DNA of 64,000 nucleotides from Protonemura montana. Its lineage: Eukaryota > Arthropoda > Insecta > Plecoptera > Nemouridae. The translations under genes and the position numbers were made by a program. Of the stretch, positions 11,641 to 24,490 are shown in pieces. The notes under the pieces were generated by a model. It saw only the letters and a program-made list of their open reading frames with translations. It was not told the DNA's origin and did no database searches. The stretch is taken from NCBI GenBank assembly GCA_947568835.1, contig OX387604.1:28683351-28747350 (forward strand). The letters run 5' to 3'. How positions within the stretch are numbered: the stretch's first letter is position 1; every line of letters begins with the position of its first letter.

Positions 11641-14600
11641 TAAGAACATCACATTTGATCACCCAATGAACCGCAATGAAAACTTGGAAAACGGAAATGC
11701 ACTTTCATTAAAGAGATAGTAATTTTCACTAAAAGGTTATTCCTACGTGCATTTTATTTACTCTGCACAAAATCATCCACAACCTCACATTTTTTTATTT
11801 GATTTATTTTTACACTCACCCATATTTCTAATTGCTTTGAGTAGTTTTCAAAACTTCATTTGTGGGAATGTTGGGTCTCTTAAAGTCATAATTTGTGTAT
11901 ACCTAAATCACTCGTTATTTTCAAATATAAATAAAGCATCTGTTTACACCCTTGTACTAAAATCATTTACAGCATTCATAACTCTAGTGTGGATGAGTCT
12001 GACTTACTTCCCCAACAAGGAGAGAAAATGTGGAGACGCTTTCAGTGGACAAAAGAAGGTTCGTTTTAGTTGCACTTACTAAATCGAACTGAATAATACG
12101 ATAATACTGCTGTCAGCCCATTAAGAAATAACTTACGACTTTTATCATATCATGCTTGAAAAATCAACTCACATATCTTTTAAGGTGATTGTGTGCAGAG
12201 AAAACTAAATTGAATGAAATTCCATAAATCCCAGATAAAAACGTGCCTTATTCGGTGTGTGCGATTTTAACTTCCTATAAATATCACATAACTGCCGTTT
12301 CCATTCTGTTCACGAAATATTCTTAATAATTTCGCACCAAGGAACCCGATGTCGATTTTGAAGAGAAAAATATCGTTAACATCATTCGCGTATATTCCGT
12401 ATAAAGCCAGACATGTTAAGGGAAACACTCTTTTGTTTCACCTTTAGTATCTTTAGTTACCTTGAAAGTTAGGTTAGGTTTATCTTTAATAACTAACATT
12501 AAATTGATATACCTATGAATCTGAAGATCACTGATTACAAAACTAAATCCTTTACGACATCGAAACACACTGGATGTGAAATAAAATACATGAATAACAA
12601 AGCACCTAAAGTCTAACAGAATTGGGGCTGAAAGAACTCGATTCACGTTACACAAACTGAAAAGCTACCAATTACTTTCTGCGGAAAAGTGATAAGCTCC
12701 GTATCTTGTATCGGTGTATATGCAGTGCAGCATCTTTGGATTGGATCTTTAGGGGAGAACAACTAGCAAGCGAAAGTTAGGGAACTAAAGCCATTGAAGG
12801 GCAAGAAGAAAGAAAGAAGACAGAAGACAGTATATGGGAGAAGTTCGCTCTGTTTTCAACACCTTACTATCTCAGGAGGCCTGTTCATAAATGCATTCTA
12901 GTGGTCATTGGTTATAAAAGACAGCTAGCTTGAACTAAGACTTTTAGATACCACTATATCCACCTAAAGATGGCTCGTATCTTCGCTTGTTTCAAGCTAC
13001 AACAGTATGTGACAGAAGAATGGGATTGGGGATAGGCATGAAATGGAACTTCTAAAAAGAACATTATCTTTAGGTACAGAAAGAAATCTACTGGCAACTG
13101 TACTTGTTGACATTTTTTTTCCTTACTGTTCTTCTGCTATGTAAAATATTTTATTTTTAAGATGAAGAGATTGGTAAAAGTAAGAAAATGGCATATGCAT
13201 CATATCTCATTAACGTCAAGATAGGAAAATTGTTTAGTATGAGGGGCTAAAAGGCAAGGCGCATGCAAGATACTTGATGAAAATTTCACTGGGTCACATT
13301 AATTAAATTTATCTTTTAGTCAAGAAAGAAATGCAATTAAGAAGTTTAAATCGCAAGTGCTGTTATTATAACACGAGATTCCATGGGCTATGTATAACAG
13401 GAATAAAATAAAAGTGTGTAGTACACATTCTAGAAGCATGCACTCACGAAAAGTTGCTAAACTTTCATATTTGCTTGTCTAACAGAGTTTTCACACTTGG
13501 TCCTTGTTGCTTGGTGCTTGTTGCTGCCCCCTTCACCTTCACAGTGGTTAGAACTGTAGTGTTTCGTTATCTTGTTCATAGTCAAATTAAAGATTCAACT
13601 GCGTCAACCATCAGCAAACTCTTGTCAAGTATACCTTCTCCAACTTAAAGCTATTACTTATAACTTTGTTCATAATCTACTCATCTACTACAGCTCTAGA
13701 GAGAACAATGGCTGATAATAGTTTCATGTACAATCACCAAGTGTTTTATTGATTGAATTTTTTTAAATGTATTCTTATTGAAATTCGGAATTGGGAATAG
13801 AAATGGGTTGGCAAGTTAATTTGTCACTACTCGCAACTTCTAAGATGCAGCCTCTTCGAAAGGTATAATCCGAGCATTGGGATTTTTTGTGTGGTGAGAA
13901 ACTGGTCGGGTAGGAAAGAGGAAGGGGGGGGGGGGGCAAGAACGGCGCCAATTCACTAGACGTGGACCGCATTTAAAACTTTGCCAAACAACAAAAGCAA
14001 AACTTTCCAAAGAAGAAATAGGGAGAGTAAGTTGTGCATTTTCCATGCTAAAGAAAAAGGGGAAATCATTAAAAATAATTCACTTTAGGAAAGAAATTTC
14101 ACGATTTGGTCGTGTACACAATACAAAACCACGAGTAACGTACAATAAATTTCCCCTGACTTGACGCCGACGCCAACGCCAACGCTGACGCCGACCCTGC
14201 TTTTCTTTCACTTGAGTACAGTTAAAACTTCAATTCCCCTTCGTCCTCTAATAAATATAACCTAACTTTATTATTATTTTTTTGTATCAAAATTGAAGAA
14301 ACAATTATCAATTTAAGCTTGTTTAGATCTGTTATTTAAAAGTTTTTATTCAAGGATTTGAAGCCTTTTAGAAACAACACAAGATGGATGAAAATACATT
14401 TTCTTGATAACGAATAAACTTGCAAGTTTTCACGACGTTCAAGTGGCTTATTCCGACCGATATCCAGAAAAGCCAGAAACGAATTAATTTCCCAACATTT
14501 GTTATGTGCTTATGGAAATAATATGCAATCGAGATTCAAACCCAGAGACCCATAAAGCCTGAGCCAACCAGTCTAGCTGATTCAAGGTCTAGCCCCCGAC

Positions 14601-17600
14601 TTGCGGCTTGCCTGTATGTACGCACATTACCCCGCAGATCCACCACTGTTATTTGGAACAGAATATTTTTGTGAGGCGTAGAAACTCGGTCAGATTCTGC
14701 CTTGATTCCGTTAGATTTACAGCTTTTTAGATACAATTCAAATTCTCTTACCATTTCAGACAATTTTACCTTATCCCAACCATCCCAGCACTCCATAGCA
14801 AAATAATAACAATAACAACAATAACTCTAGTGCTGGAAAAGTGACGGTTCAAAGTTCACTGAAGCAAAATGTGTTTGTATTTCGTATTATCATAATAAAA
14901 TGGTTGAATGTAGGCACTTGATAGCAGTATTTTGAGGTGTGAGGTATATGGTGGTACACGGAAAACCACTCGGCCCGGTCGTACCCGATGTTTGGGTGAT
15001 TCACTAGGCAACCCCATTTCACATCACTAGAACAACTCGGGACTCTAGGCTAAACGACTATCTGTGTACCATATAATACTATGCAAATCAACTTGCCAGT
15101 TGTAAGTGATACAATTATTTTCGACAGTCAATTACGATCGGTGCTGTGTGGGACCACCGCAATAATATGGGTGTGGAAACAATACTATTTGAATTTAGGT
15201 GTGTGATAAATGATTTTGTGCTCACTGTTTTATTTAGAAAGGGTGTCGTATACTGCAGTTAAATAATCACGAAGTCGTTTGATTTATTCAGGTCAGTTAA
15301 AATGGTTTGTTGGATGAGCGTATCGAGTAGAGAGATCATTACAATAGTTACATTTACTGATTACAAAAACTAATTCTACTGACTTTTGGCGTGTTGTGTT
15401 AAGTTGTGTTAGTGACGAAATCAGAATTAATTGACCTAAATTGTATTCCTATTTTATCTGCAATCAAAAAAGTATCATAAATGAAACTGGGACATTGAGC
15501 AATTATACAAAAACAATCAAAACCCCAGCATTTTTCGAGTCAACAAAAACAGGGTAAATATCTTGGAGGTTCGCCAGGGACATCTCACCAAGCACATTTT
15601 AAAAAAACGAACCTGTGGGTTTGAAAGATGCAAGGTTCGGTTGTGTCAGTTTCATTTTTTGCAGGGCAATGCAGAAAAGAAGCGTAACGTGTATGCATTT
15701 TATGTGATTTTTATTGTTATGTTCAAAGCTAGATCTGTTCCTCTTTCAAACATCCACCGCATGTTTCGATCAATGATTTAAAATTGTGGACATCATATTG
15801 TCGAGAGGTATAATTGACATTTTGACATTTGACATTTTGAGCTAAACACATTGTGGGGAGTTGTCTTCCTCATGTGCCGGCTCCTTGTAGTCAGCATCCA
15901 TTCTCGCCAAGTCTCGATGACAAGCAAGCATATTCTTAGTACAGTAGTGCTTAGTATCTGTCCATTTGACACGCAGCATTTCACCTTGCATCATCTACAT
16001 TCATATAAACTAACCTCTTGGGTGAAATTGATTGTTTCACCTCACTCAAAATATATCCTTTCGCTGTATGGCCAAAGGGAATTTCAAAAAGTGACAATCG
16101 AAATTTGTATTAGTCATACCTGTCCGAGCCGGTCCGAGTTAAGTATTTTTAAAACACGTAACTTTTCATACGCTTACTTCCCCAGCCAACACGAAGCCTT
16201 TGCACCCCTACCTCCCCCACCCCTCCCCCACCCCTCTCTCGCCACTAAAACTCCAACGAACAGATCAAATGCAGGAAAGAGGTTGAGGAATTAGGCCTTA
16301 CACACGAGTCAAGTTTACATTTGTCAAAGAAAGCTGCACATCCGATAATATTACTCATTCGTGCATGTAAAATGCTGTATCTTTACCTAGAGCGGACATT
16401 TGGTGATGTAACCATGGTGATTGGTGCTTCATAAAACAACCGATTGTATTATATATAAACCACTAGAAACCGGTTTTATGGAGGTACAATGACGATAGGA
16501 CCATCAAGATGGCTTACTGGGTTTCAGTTGATCATCACAGTGTAGTGAGGACAAAGCAACCAATTGCATGAAGCTTTACTGAAGCCAGAGTGACTAAAAA
16601 TAGTGCTAATTAATACTGCCGCTCTAAGTTGGTCTTGGGTTCATGGTGGTGCTGGTGGCATGGTGCTTCTCACGCTCTACCATGGTTACGAATGACTGCT
16701 CTACGTACGGCATTTGGACGGTGAACACTTTTTTGTATGATTTGAAGCGACAATGCTTTAAAAACGTCACACTTCACCAGGGGAGAAAGATTTGCTACTA
16801 CCAAACGATTTCAGGGGTGGGGGGGGTCACGGAATTTACACGCAGTAACAAAGAATCCACCCAAAATTTGAGGGACAAAAATCTGAATCTGCATAGTGAT
16901 GTCCGCTGCCAAAATCGATGAGTAGTTATAAAAAAATGTCAGTAACGAGAATGGAAAATGGTAAATATGAAATATGAAAAGGAGATGGATGAAAATAAAT
17001 GAAAAGAGACATGGCGATAATTTAGGGCATGATCATATCTGGTCCATTCAGCAGAATCTCATCCATTAGAGTAGAGGCTCGTCACTCGTTCATGCAGACA
17101 ACAATAGCTATGTGATTACCAAAGCTGAAAGGCTGAGTGCGTGCGATAGGCAGGGGCGTGGACAGGGGGATGGTGGAGGAGGGGGAGGAGGGGAAGGGGG
17201 AGATTCCAATGACACAGTAGAGATCAACAATTTGATAGAAAATGTGTTGGCATACGCTCAAAATATAAAATGGATTATTGCGTGTAAAAGTACAAATCTA
17301 CATCAATAAAATGGGCAGGGAAACAAAACGCACAAGCAGCGCAAATTCATTTTGTGATTAATGAAAAGCGTACTTATAAATATTGATTTGTGTACGTGCG
17401 TGTTGAAGAAGTGGATTGGTGATCTAAATTCTAAATTTGTATAAGTCCTGTGTTAAAGTTGCATTGACATCTGGGAAATTGGGTTGAGTGGATCATTGGC
17501 AGTTGATTGATGTTGATGTTGACGATGATGATGTTGATGATGTTGATGGGAACTAAAGATTAACAAGCTGACGTCGGAATACCTTCTAGTGGTTCAAGAA

Positions 17601-19720
17601 CAGTCAACCCGTGCGTGGGTATTAATCTAGTTTAATATCTACCTCATATCACTCCCTATCTTCTCATGTCTTGTTGTGTTAATATATACTCATGTATACT
17701 CAGGCATATTTCTATCATTTCATAGTTTCTTCTTTTTTCCACCAAATTAAGTGTTTTTTTAGCTGTTCAAATAAAATTTAACTGTGACTATTTGTAATAA
17801 TCTTACTATCGACTGTCTAGGTTTTCCTCACCTTTTCTAGGCTAGGATAGATTCATGATCACCCTTGCTCTCATATACTGACGCCATTTACACCAGTACC
17901 AGAGAACCCATTGACCTTCATTCACTTTTGTTAAACCCCATCTGATTTTCATGTACTCTTCCATATACATTAAAATGAGAGATAATATTAAAGACTAATT
18001 TAGGGCAGATGATGAATGAAGGACGATGAAGGAAGGATGCGGCCATATGCAGCTTCCAAAGGTATTTTGTGTAAAAACAAATCGCCGGGCAAGAACGCGT
18101 GAGTGGGCATGAGGACATGGGCACGGCAAATTCGCTCTCCACTGGTAACGCCACTGTTGATATAGTATCTGTCAGATTATAAAATCTCAATGGACAACCG
18201 AGGCAACTTACAGAAGAGGCAAACTCTTTCATGAATAGTGGTGTGCGGTCCTGAAGATAAACGTCAACGCCCATGAAACGTCAACTTTATAGATTCTTTT
18301 TAGAACCGCAAGTCAATCCTAACCGAGTAAAACCGCACAACACACCACTAACTGCCCAAAGATCTGAACCACTTCACCATTCTTTCATGAATACAAAATT
18401 ATGCTATTACCAGTCATCTCAGCTAATTTATGAATATTATTGACATTCCCAGTTATTCATTATTTCTGAAAATTGTTGGTGTAGAACCAAAGGTAAAAAT
18501 TTGTCACTAAAGAAATATTAGCCAAATTCGTTAAACGAATGTAATTTTAAGTGTTTGTGCGGAAACTGGGAATCGTCTTGGCCCTTGCACTTCCAGTCTG
18601 TCTCTGTATAGAGGAGGGTTCTAGCTTGATACATGGAGAGCACGCGTCGGTTGTAAGATCCTACTAGTCTAGTTCACACGTATAGTTGGACAGAAGAGCT
18701 AATGAACTAGCATTAGAGAATGGATGCAATCAGAAGAGATATTACCTTCCAGATAACATTAGACATGTGTCCTTATTTCTTTTTCCCTAGCAGTCTTATT
18801 TGGTGCCCATGGGTTGTTTTCGATCTCGTGGTAAGGAGGGATGTTTGGTAGACTACTGTGATTAACTGCGTCGATAGATTTGCCAACTGCAACATTCTCT
18901 TCCATGGCTGACAACATTTCGACATTTGATCCGCAATCAGTCTCTTCTCAGTAATTGGTATTTGTCTCTCAACTATATATGTTTACTGTTATAGTAACTG
19001 TATTTAAGCTTGTGTGTTGGGTTGTTGGTCAGTAGGGTTCAGGTTCGGGCTTTAGGCGCTTAGACCGAGGAAGGGCCAGCGAAAACGAAAAGTACCATGT
19101 TTAGAATTTGCTTCATAGACTCTCTGAAATTGCAACCAAATCCACAGTCTGTTCCAGAATTATAATAATATACTAATGTTTAATGCTTGTGAAAAACAAA
19201 TACAGAGTAGACTCTCTAATAATAACAATAATTATTATTATTACTATTAGTATATTATAATAATATATATATTATAAATAATGAACATATACTTATACAC
19301 CTATATAAAAAAAAATATATATATACATATTTTTTTTTTATGTATTTGTTGGATCATGAGATCAATTGACATTTGAGAGCTCATCTGGCAGTAAAAATGA
19401 CTGACAAAATGCATGTACAATATGCATAACAACAAAAATAATTATATTACATATTGACATCATGGATCGTAACGACAAACAAACATGCATACATCCTAAT
19501 GTTCATAAAACTGTCACAATATCTCAATTTCAACTGCATAAATGTTAAACATGTATTATTCACTCTTTTATTCAGCCTTAGGCTCTCTAAAATCACTGTT
19601 TTTATAGACATGACATAGAAAACAGTTTGAATTTGTACCCATCTGTTTTTAGTGCCACTTGGCACCAGTAGTAGTAGTAGTGGCCAAATGTATTGAGTTT
19701 TAATTAACGCCTTCAAAATA
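11641..19720. other. Gene-free intergenic stretch
   Basis: I see no gene or RNA gene. Present are a G tract at 13,924-13,936, a GACGCC hexamer-like stretch at 14,163-14,195, a GATGTT-rich stretch at 17,510-17,545 and a very AT-rich block at 19,200-19,340 with (ATT/TAA)n runs. Open frames up to 147 codons (15,851-16,294) show biased, low-complexity or random composition and no known domain. Confidence 0.5.
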
Positions 19721-19721
19721 T

Positions 19722-20110
19722 AAAGGCAAAACCACTAACAATATACCGCTGGATTACACCCGAACTCCAAGCGGCACTCCATTACCTTCGCGAAATACAC
19801 ACCATCCTTGCAATCTACCCTAAACCACTCCTCAACCGCTAGAGTACAAGCTGAAAAATCAACACAATGTAGATCTAAAGACCGCCAAAAGGAACCATCA
19901 TAGAAGTCTAATAACAAGTCTAAAACCTCCTGGAACATCATCCATTCCAGCTTCAAACCCGATCGCCTTCCCGAACAGCCCATACTCGTCATCGACAATG
20001 TAAAGATACCTGACCTCCGCACCCTGAAAGCTGGAAGCACCGCTAAACCCATTCCTCCTGGCTCAAGCCCCTTACCAGTTTTCAGGCACCCATTAACTCA
20101 ATATTCTTGA
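19722..20110 (+). pseudogene. Unassigned possible coding relic
   Basis: The plus-strand frame is nearly open over about 390 bases with one in-frame TAG. Its later part reads as plausible protein (PILVIDNVKIPDLRTLKAGS). The opposite strand also has a 105-codon open frame (20,052 to 19,735). I do not recognise either. It abuts a 5S-SINE copy, so a decayed retroelement is one explanation and chance another. Confidence 0.2.
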
Positions 20111-20124
20111 TGATTGATTATCGG

Positions 20125-20800
20125 GGTTAATTACACACTGTTTTGACAACTGGCCCTGCGGCACTGGTCTAATGGCGTCGACCGAACGGTTTACCGTGTT
20201 GGAAACATCGGTCCTCATAAGATTACCGAAGTTAAGCAACACTGCGCTGAGTCAGGAATTGTACGGGTGACCGTCATACACATGACCAGTTCTGTTCGGG
20301 AGAGAGGTTGGAGGGATTAAAGTTAAGCAACACTGCGCTGAGTCAGGTATTGGATGGGTGACCATCATACACATGACCAGTTCTGTTCGGGAGAGAGGCT
20401 GGAGGGATGAAAGTTAAGCAACACTGCGCTGAGTCAGGTATTGGATGGGTGACCATCATACACATGACCAGTTCTGTTCGGGAGAGAGGCTGGAGGGATG
20501 AAAGTTAAGCAACAGTGCGCTGAGTCAGGTATTGGATGGGTGACCATCATACACATGACCAGTTCTGTTCGGGAGAGAGGCTGGAGGGATGAAAGTAAAG
20601 CAACACTGCGCTGGGTCAGGTATTGGATGGGTGACCATCATACACATGACCAGTTCTGTTCGGGAGAGAGGTTGGAGGGATGAAAGTTAGTACAGCAACT
20701 TCACTCGCCTTGCTTATCAACCTCTCGACAGCATGGATTTGTGGAGGAATCCTGCTGTTTGAGTTGTACCGTCCTTCGGAAGGGACGTTAAGCCGGATAA
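20125..20800 (+). mobile_element. 5S-derived SINE, copy B, with five 91-bp promoter units
   Basis: The plus-strand 5S-like head (GTTTACCGTGTTGGAAACAT, then GATTACCGAAGTTAAGCAAC at 20,221) is followed by exactly spaced 91-bp units starting at 20,231, 20,322, 20,413, 20,504 and 20,595, then the normal body (GTTAGTACAGCAACTTCACT, CCTTCGGAAGGGAC). The element is cut off after AAGCCGG and lacks its own tail. The bases just before the head (20,137-20,182) are the SINE tail in antisense orientation, so the locus is a composite of two oppositely oriented pieces. Confidence 0.85.
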
Positions 20801-23214
20801 GTCGTTTAATTCCAGATTATTATCAATTTTGTGTGAGGAGATGGGTGCCAGTCATTCTAAATTTCTGAACCCGGAAGTTTGCTGGCTGTCACGTGGCTGT
20901 AATAATCGAGTTGTAAGTTAAGGAGATGAACAATCCCCTTGCAGAAACCGAGTGGCTATGCAAATAAGCATATCTGGCGGACATATTTGAACTTTTAAAC
21001 GATCTTTACATTAAATTGCAAGGGTCAATTTCCAGCCAATTCAAAATTTCAAACAAAATATAGAGGCATTTAAAAAAACTTCAAATTTGAATAATGCTAA
21101 CAAAAGAAGACAATTTCGAAATATTTCCTACCCTTGATGCTTTTATTCTTTAAGTATTTTTGCCTTTACCCCTAGGAATTGCGCAAGTTGGTGTTGGTGC
21201 ACTTTTGCCTAGTATCACAATAATTGTCCTAACTCCGAGATAAAGTGGGAGTTGATCAAGTGGTGCAATGGCAACAATGAATCACAGGCAGGGAAAGTCA
21301 GTTGATTCTGTGAGCTGCGAGTTTTAAAATATTGCAATACCGAAAAACCTTGGAAAAACTGTGACAGCAATTCGAGTCGTATTTTCCAGCCTAAGATGAC
21401 CCACGAACGGGGAATGTGTTGGTTAACAAAGAAATCTTCACCGCTGTTGACAACAACCTCTCGCCATCAGATTCTGATAAACTCATTGAGGACTTAACTT
21501 TTAGTTAACAAGTTTATTTTCTCACAAATCACTTGACCAGGACCCATATTGACATTATTTAAAAATGGAACCGGAACTAGAACAGTTATTTAAAAAAAAA
21601 ATAGAACCGGAACCGGAACCGGAGCCGTTATCGATTTCGGTTCGGATCCCTGGTTTAAAGAGAAGTTTACTAAATTAAATGGAGGTATTCATCAATGAAG
21701 CTGCTGAGTACTGAGTGCTGAACTGCACTTGTTGCTGAGTATTTTCAAGCACATATCACTGACTGACCGAATTCACATTATTTCTGCAGATGGTATTGAA
21801 GAACTTTATTTTCCTGCTTCGTGGAAAAAATGCTTTTCTAAACAATAAAGTAAGCATTTTAGTAGTTACTGCTCACTGAGCCACGGTGGCTGACAGCTGT
21901 GCGCTTGCAATCAGTTCAATGTGGTATTCTTGTTGGAAGTAGTCTTTGGTATCGAAGCAAAGCTTAAACGGGGTCCAAAAATGCGTATTAAAATGTCAGC
22001 GAAAATAAATTACACTTCGGCTACGACGGCGTCCCTCTCGTTGGGCGCGCTGGCGACCAAATTTTTTTGGTGGATTTTCACCTTACGGTGTTTTGAACAA
22101 GTGGTCGAAATTTCAGTTTGATACACCGCCGCAGTAACAAATTCCTGGACTTGGTCTTTCGGGCACATACCTCTCTGTCTGGTTCAGGGCAGAGCTGAAA
22201 CGAACGTTCAAGGACAGGTATAGAAAGAAGGGTAAGCATCGCACTATAGAGGTCTGCAAGGACTGCAAACCTTGAGAGTAGAGTGGAAGGCTGCATTCGA
22301 AGGGGCTTTGATAGCTCTGCTTTCGAAAACTCGTCGAAAGTCAAATTGCATGGTCGATCAAAGATGGCGATCAACTACGCAGCTGTTTTTCCAGATTTCA
22401 CAGATCGCAAGTGCAATGTCGCTTATTTTGAGATAATTTCAAACCGTTGGGTAGCTTTACTCCTGTTTGAAATGAATATTTGTAGAAATAAAGAGCCAGC
22501 TAACATAATTTGCTTTAATAAATAAAATGAGTGTCTTTCAGTTTACAGCCCGATTTTGACACGCAAGTGCAACATCGCGAAACTCTGGTGCACATTTAGG
22601 TGTTATTATTGATAATCAGTTCTAACCCTAGAACCTGTCAGAGCCTGGGTAAGTGTAGGAGTCAGGCAAGAATTTTGGTGCACTTACTGCACTTAAAGAT
22701 TTTGCCTGTGGAGAATTAGCTGGTTGTTATAAAATATGTCAAAAGATGCCAGTGCTCTGTGAGACAGAATACATCCTGAACTTTTCCTCTGAGAATTTCT
22801 CTCGTGACTGTGAATTTGCGACTGTGTTTTTTTTTTAATGTTTACATAAAGCTATGAGCTAACTTCCTACTTTATATTTTCACATACTACCAGTGGAGCA
22901 GTGTGGAGGTCGTAAACAAAAAGAAATCTATCGTGTCTGCCACTACCAAAGTTCCTACAGACATTTCAGCGCGACTGAGCATCACGTATTTGTGATATTT
23001 AACGACGCACTGAACATCAATGGAAAGAAATACTTTGTGCGCATACCTTTCTGATACGACATATCGCTTGTGATACGATTTGCAAACGTACAAATCGTAC
23101 ACCAATGTTATATTAATGCTTCAACCACCTTCAACTCCTTAATCCGTTACAAGGAATTATTGCTGTGTTGCCGCTCTTGCGGCTAAAGGTCTCGAATTAA
23201 AATCTTAATTATCA
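20801..23214. other. Gene-free intergenic stretch
   Basis: No supported gene. A GGAACC-rich short stretch lies at 21,566-21,640. A short fragment of the 5S-SINE tail (TTTAACGACGCACTG) is visible at about 22,999-23,013. Open frames are under 100 codons. Confidence 0.5.
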
Positions 23215-23788
23215 ATAAATATTAAATATATTAGGTGATTTTACACTGCGCCTAAGTTTTCTGTGCACGAGTATTCTGTGCACGAGTATTCTGTGCACGA
23301 GTATTCTGTGCACGAGTATTCTGTGCACGAGTATTCTGTGCACGAGTATTCTGTGCCCGAGTATTCTGTGCACGAGTATTCTGTGCACGAGTATTCTGTG
23401 CACGAGTATTCTGTGCACGAGTATTCTGTGCACGAGTATTCTGTGCACGAGTATTCTGTGCACGAGTATTCTGTGCTCGAGTATTCTGTGCCGGGCCAAT
23501 TTGAAACGCTTTCCTCGTTTTCTGTGCCCTTGTGTACTGTGCTACAAAATTCTAGAAATCAAACCTGCGTATTCTGTGCTCGAGATTTCTCCACCCACGC
23601 CACCGGCTGCCGAGTGAATTAGACCGGCTCTCCGTTCAAACCGAAGACTGTCGGTAATGGTTGCACCCCACGTAGTTCACTGACCTGCCGCTAGATCGAC
23701 CTACCTCAACGCAGTTGTGCTCGACGAAAAGCCCGGGAGTTATTATTTACATGATTAATCGGAGAATCCTTTACATTGTCTTGGACAG
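23215..23788 (+). repeat. Inverted duplicate, copy 1 (with expanded minisatellite)
   Basis: From a TAAATATATTAGG-like start through the minisatellite at 23,263-23,500, the CCACGCCACCGGCTGCCGA region near 23,595, and a conserved ~145-bp block (23,645-23,788) ending GAATCCTTTACATTGTCTTG, this segment matches the reverse complement of 29,266-30,060. The pair probably represents two copies of one unclassified, non-coding dispersed element in opposite orientation. Confidence 0.8.
23263..23500. repeat. 15-bp minisatellite (GTGCACGAGTATTCT)n, about 16 units
   Basis: Near-perfect 15-bp units; one unit has CCC and one has CTC in place of CAC. The unit length is divisible by 3, so both strands show repeat-encoded open frames (VHEYS on plus, HRILV on minus) that I treat as non-coding. 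The unexpanded equivalent, only a few GGGCACAGAAT-like motifs, is seen in the partner copy near 29,990-30,030. Confidence 0.95.
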
Positions 23789-24061
23789 GGGCGTTCAGTC
23801 TATGAAATCAAGTGCATTACTGATTCCCCTAGACTTCTGAATAAAAAGGTATAATAATAAAAATATAATAATTTTATTTCGTGCTGTTCACAATTGTGGA
23901 ATTGACTGTTTGTTTTTATCGTTCAATAATTAATTTGTGTGAATTTCTAATTTGTAACAACGCGGATCCTTTTCTTCACTCAAAACTTTCTGTGGCTCAC
24001 TTTAGTAGCTACGCCTTGCAAGGGAAAATCTGCCACGCAGCCTTGATACTACCTATGCTAG

Positions 24062-24490
24062 CGTTGAGTGTAGGTTATAGGTAGAGAAACAACGTCATTG
24101 TTACAGTCTCTGCTTGAAAGATGGCCGCTAAATGACTACTTTACCGACAAAAATACAGAGTACCGGAACACGCCGTTAAGTAGAGCCACTGTCGTATGAA
24201 ATTTAATTTCGATATTTCTCGTAGGTTAACTCGCTTTTGAGACTTTTTATGCTCAAAGGATCTCCATCAATGTTTACCTCAACGATTTATATTCACGTAA
24301 CGATATTAAAAAGTGAGTTAACCTACGAAAAATACCGACATTAAATTTCATACTTCAGTGGCTCCACTTAACGGGATGTTCCGGAACTCTGCATTTTTGT
24401 CGGTAAGGTAGTCATTTCACATTTGGCGGCTAATTTTCACGCAGAATCTGTAACATTAACGTTGTGCCTCTACCTATAACCTACCATTCT
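24062..24490. mobile_element. Foldback/MITE-like element, copy 2
   Basis: Same architecture as 10,486-10,864: left end GTTGAGTGTAGGTTATAGG, arm with GAAAGATGGCCGCTAAATGA and AGTACCGGAACACGCCGTTA, a short centre, then the inverted arm ending CCTCTACCTATAACCTACC. Here the 47-bp terminal sequence is single on both sides, which is presumably the ancestral state. No coding capacity. Confidence 0.85.

Noticed and set aside
14530..14600. Possible tRNA gene on the minus strand (GGTTTGAATCTC with TGGTTGGCTCAGG)
   Set aside because: The boxes are too close together and no cloverleaf arms pair; likely chance or a very old SINE trace.
14942..15080. Possible MITE with ends TATATGGTGGTACAC / GTGTACCATATA
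   Set aside because: The arms are only about 12-14 bp and imperfect, and no second copy is seen in the window.
15851..16294. 147-codon open frame
   Set aside because: Random-looking composition with a proline-rich low-complexity end; no homology that I recognise.
20221..20272. A genuine 5S rRNA gene
   Set aside because: Only the internal-control half resembles 5S; the 3' half is replaced by SINE body and the unit is repeated, so it is a SINE head rather than an rRNA gene.
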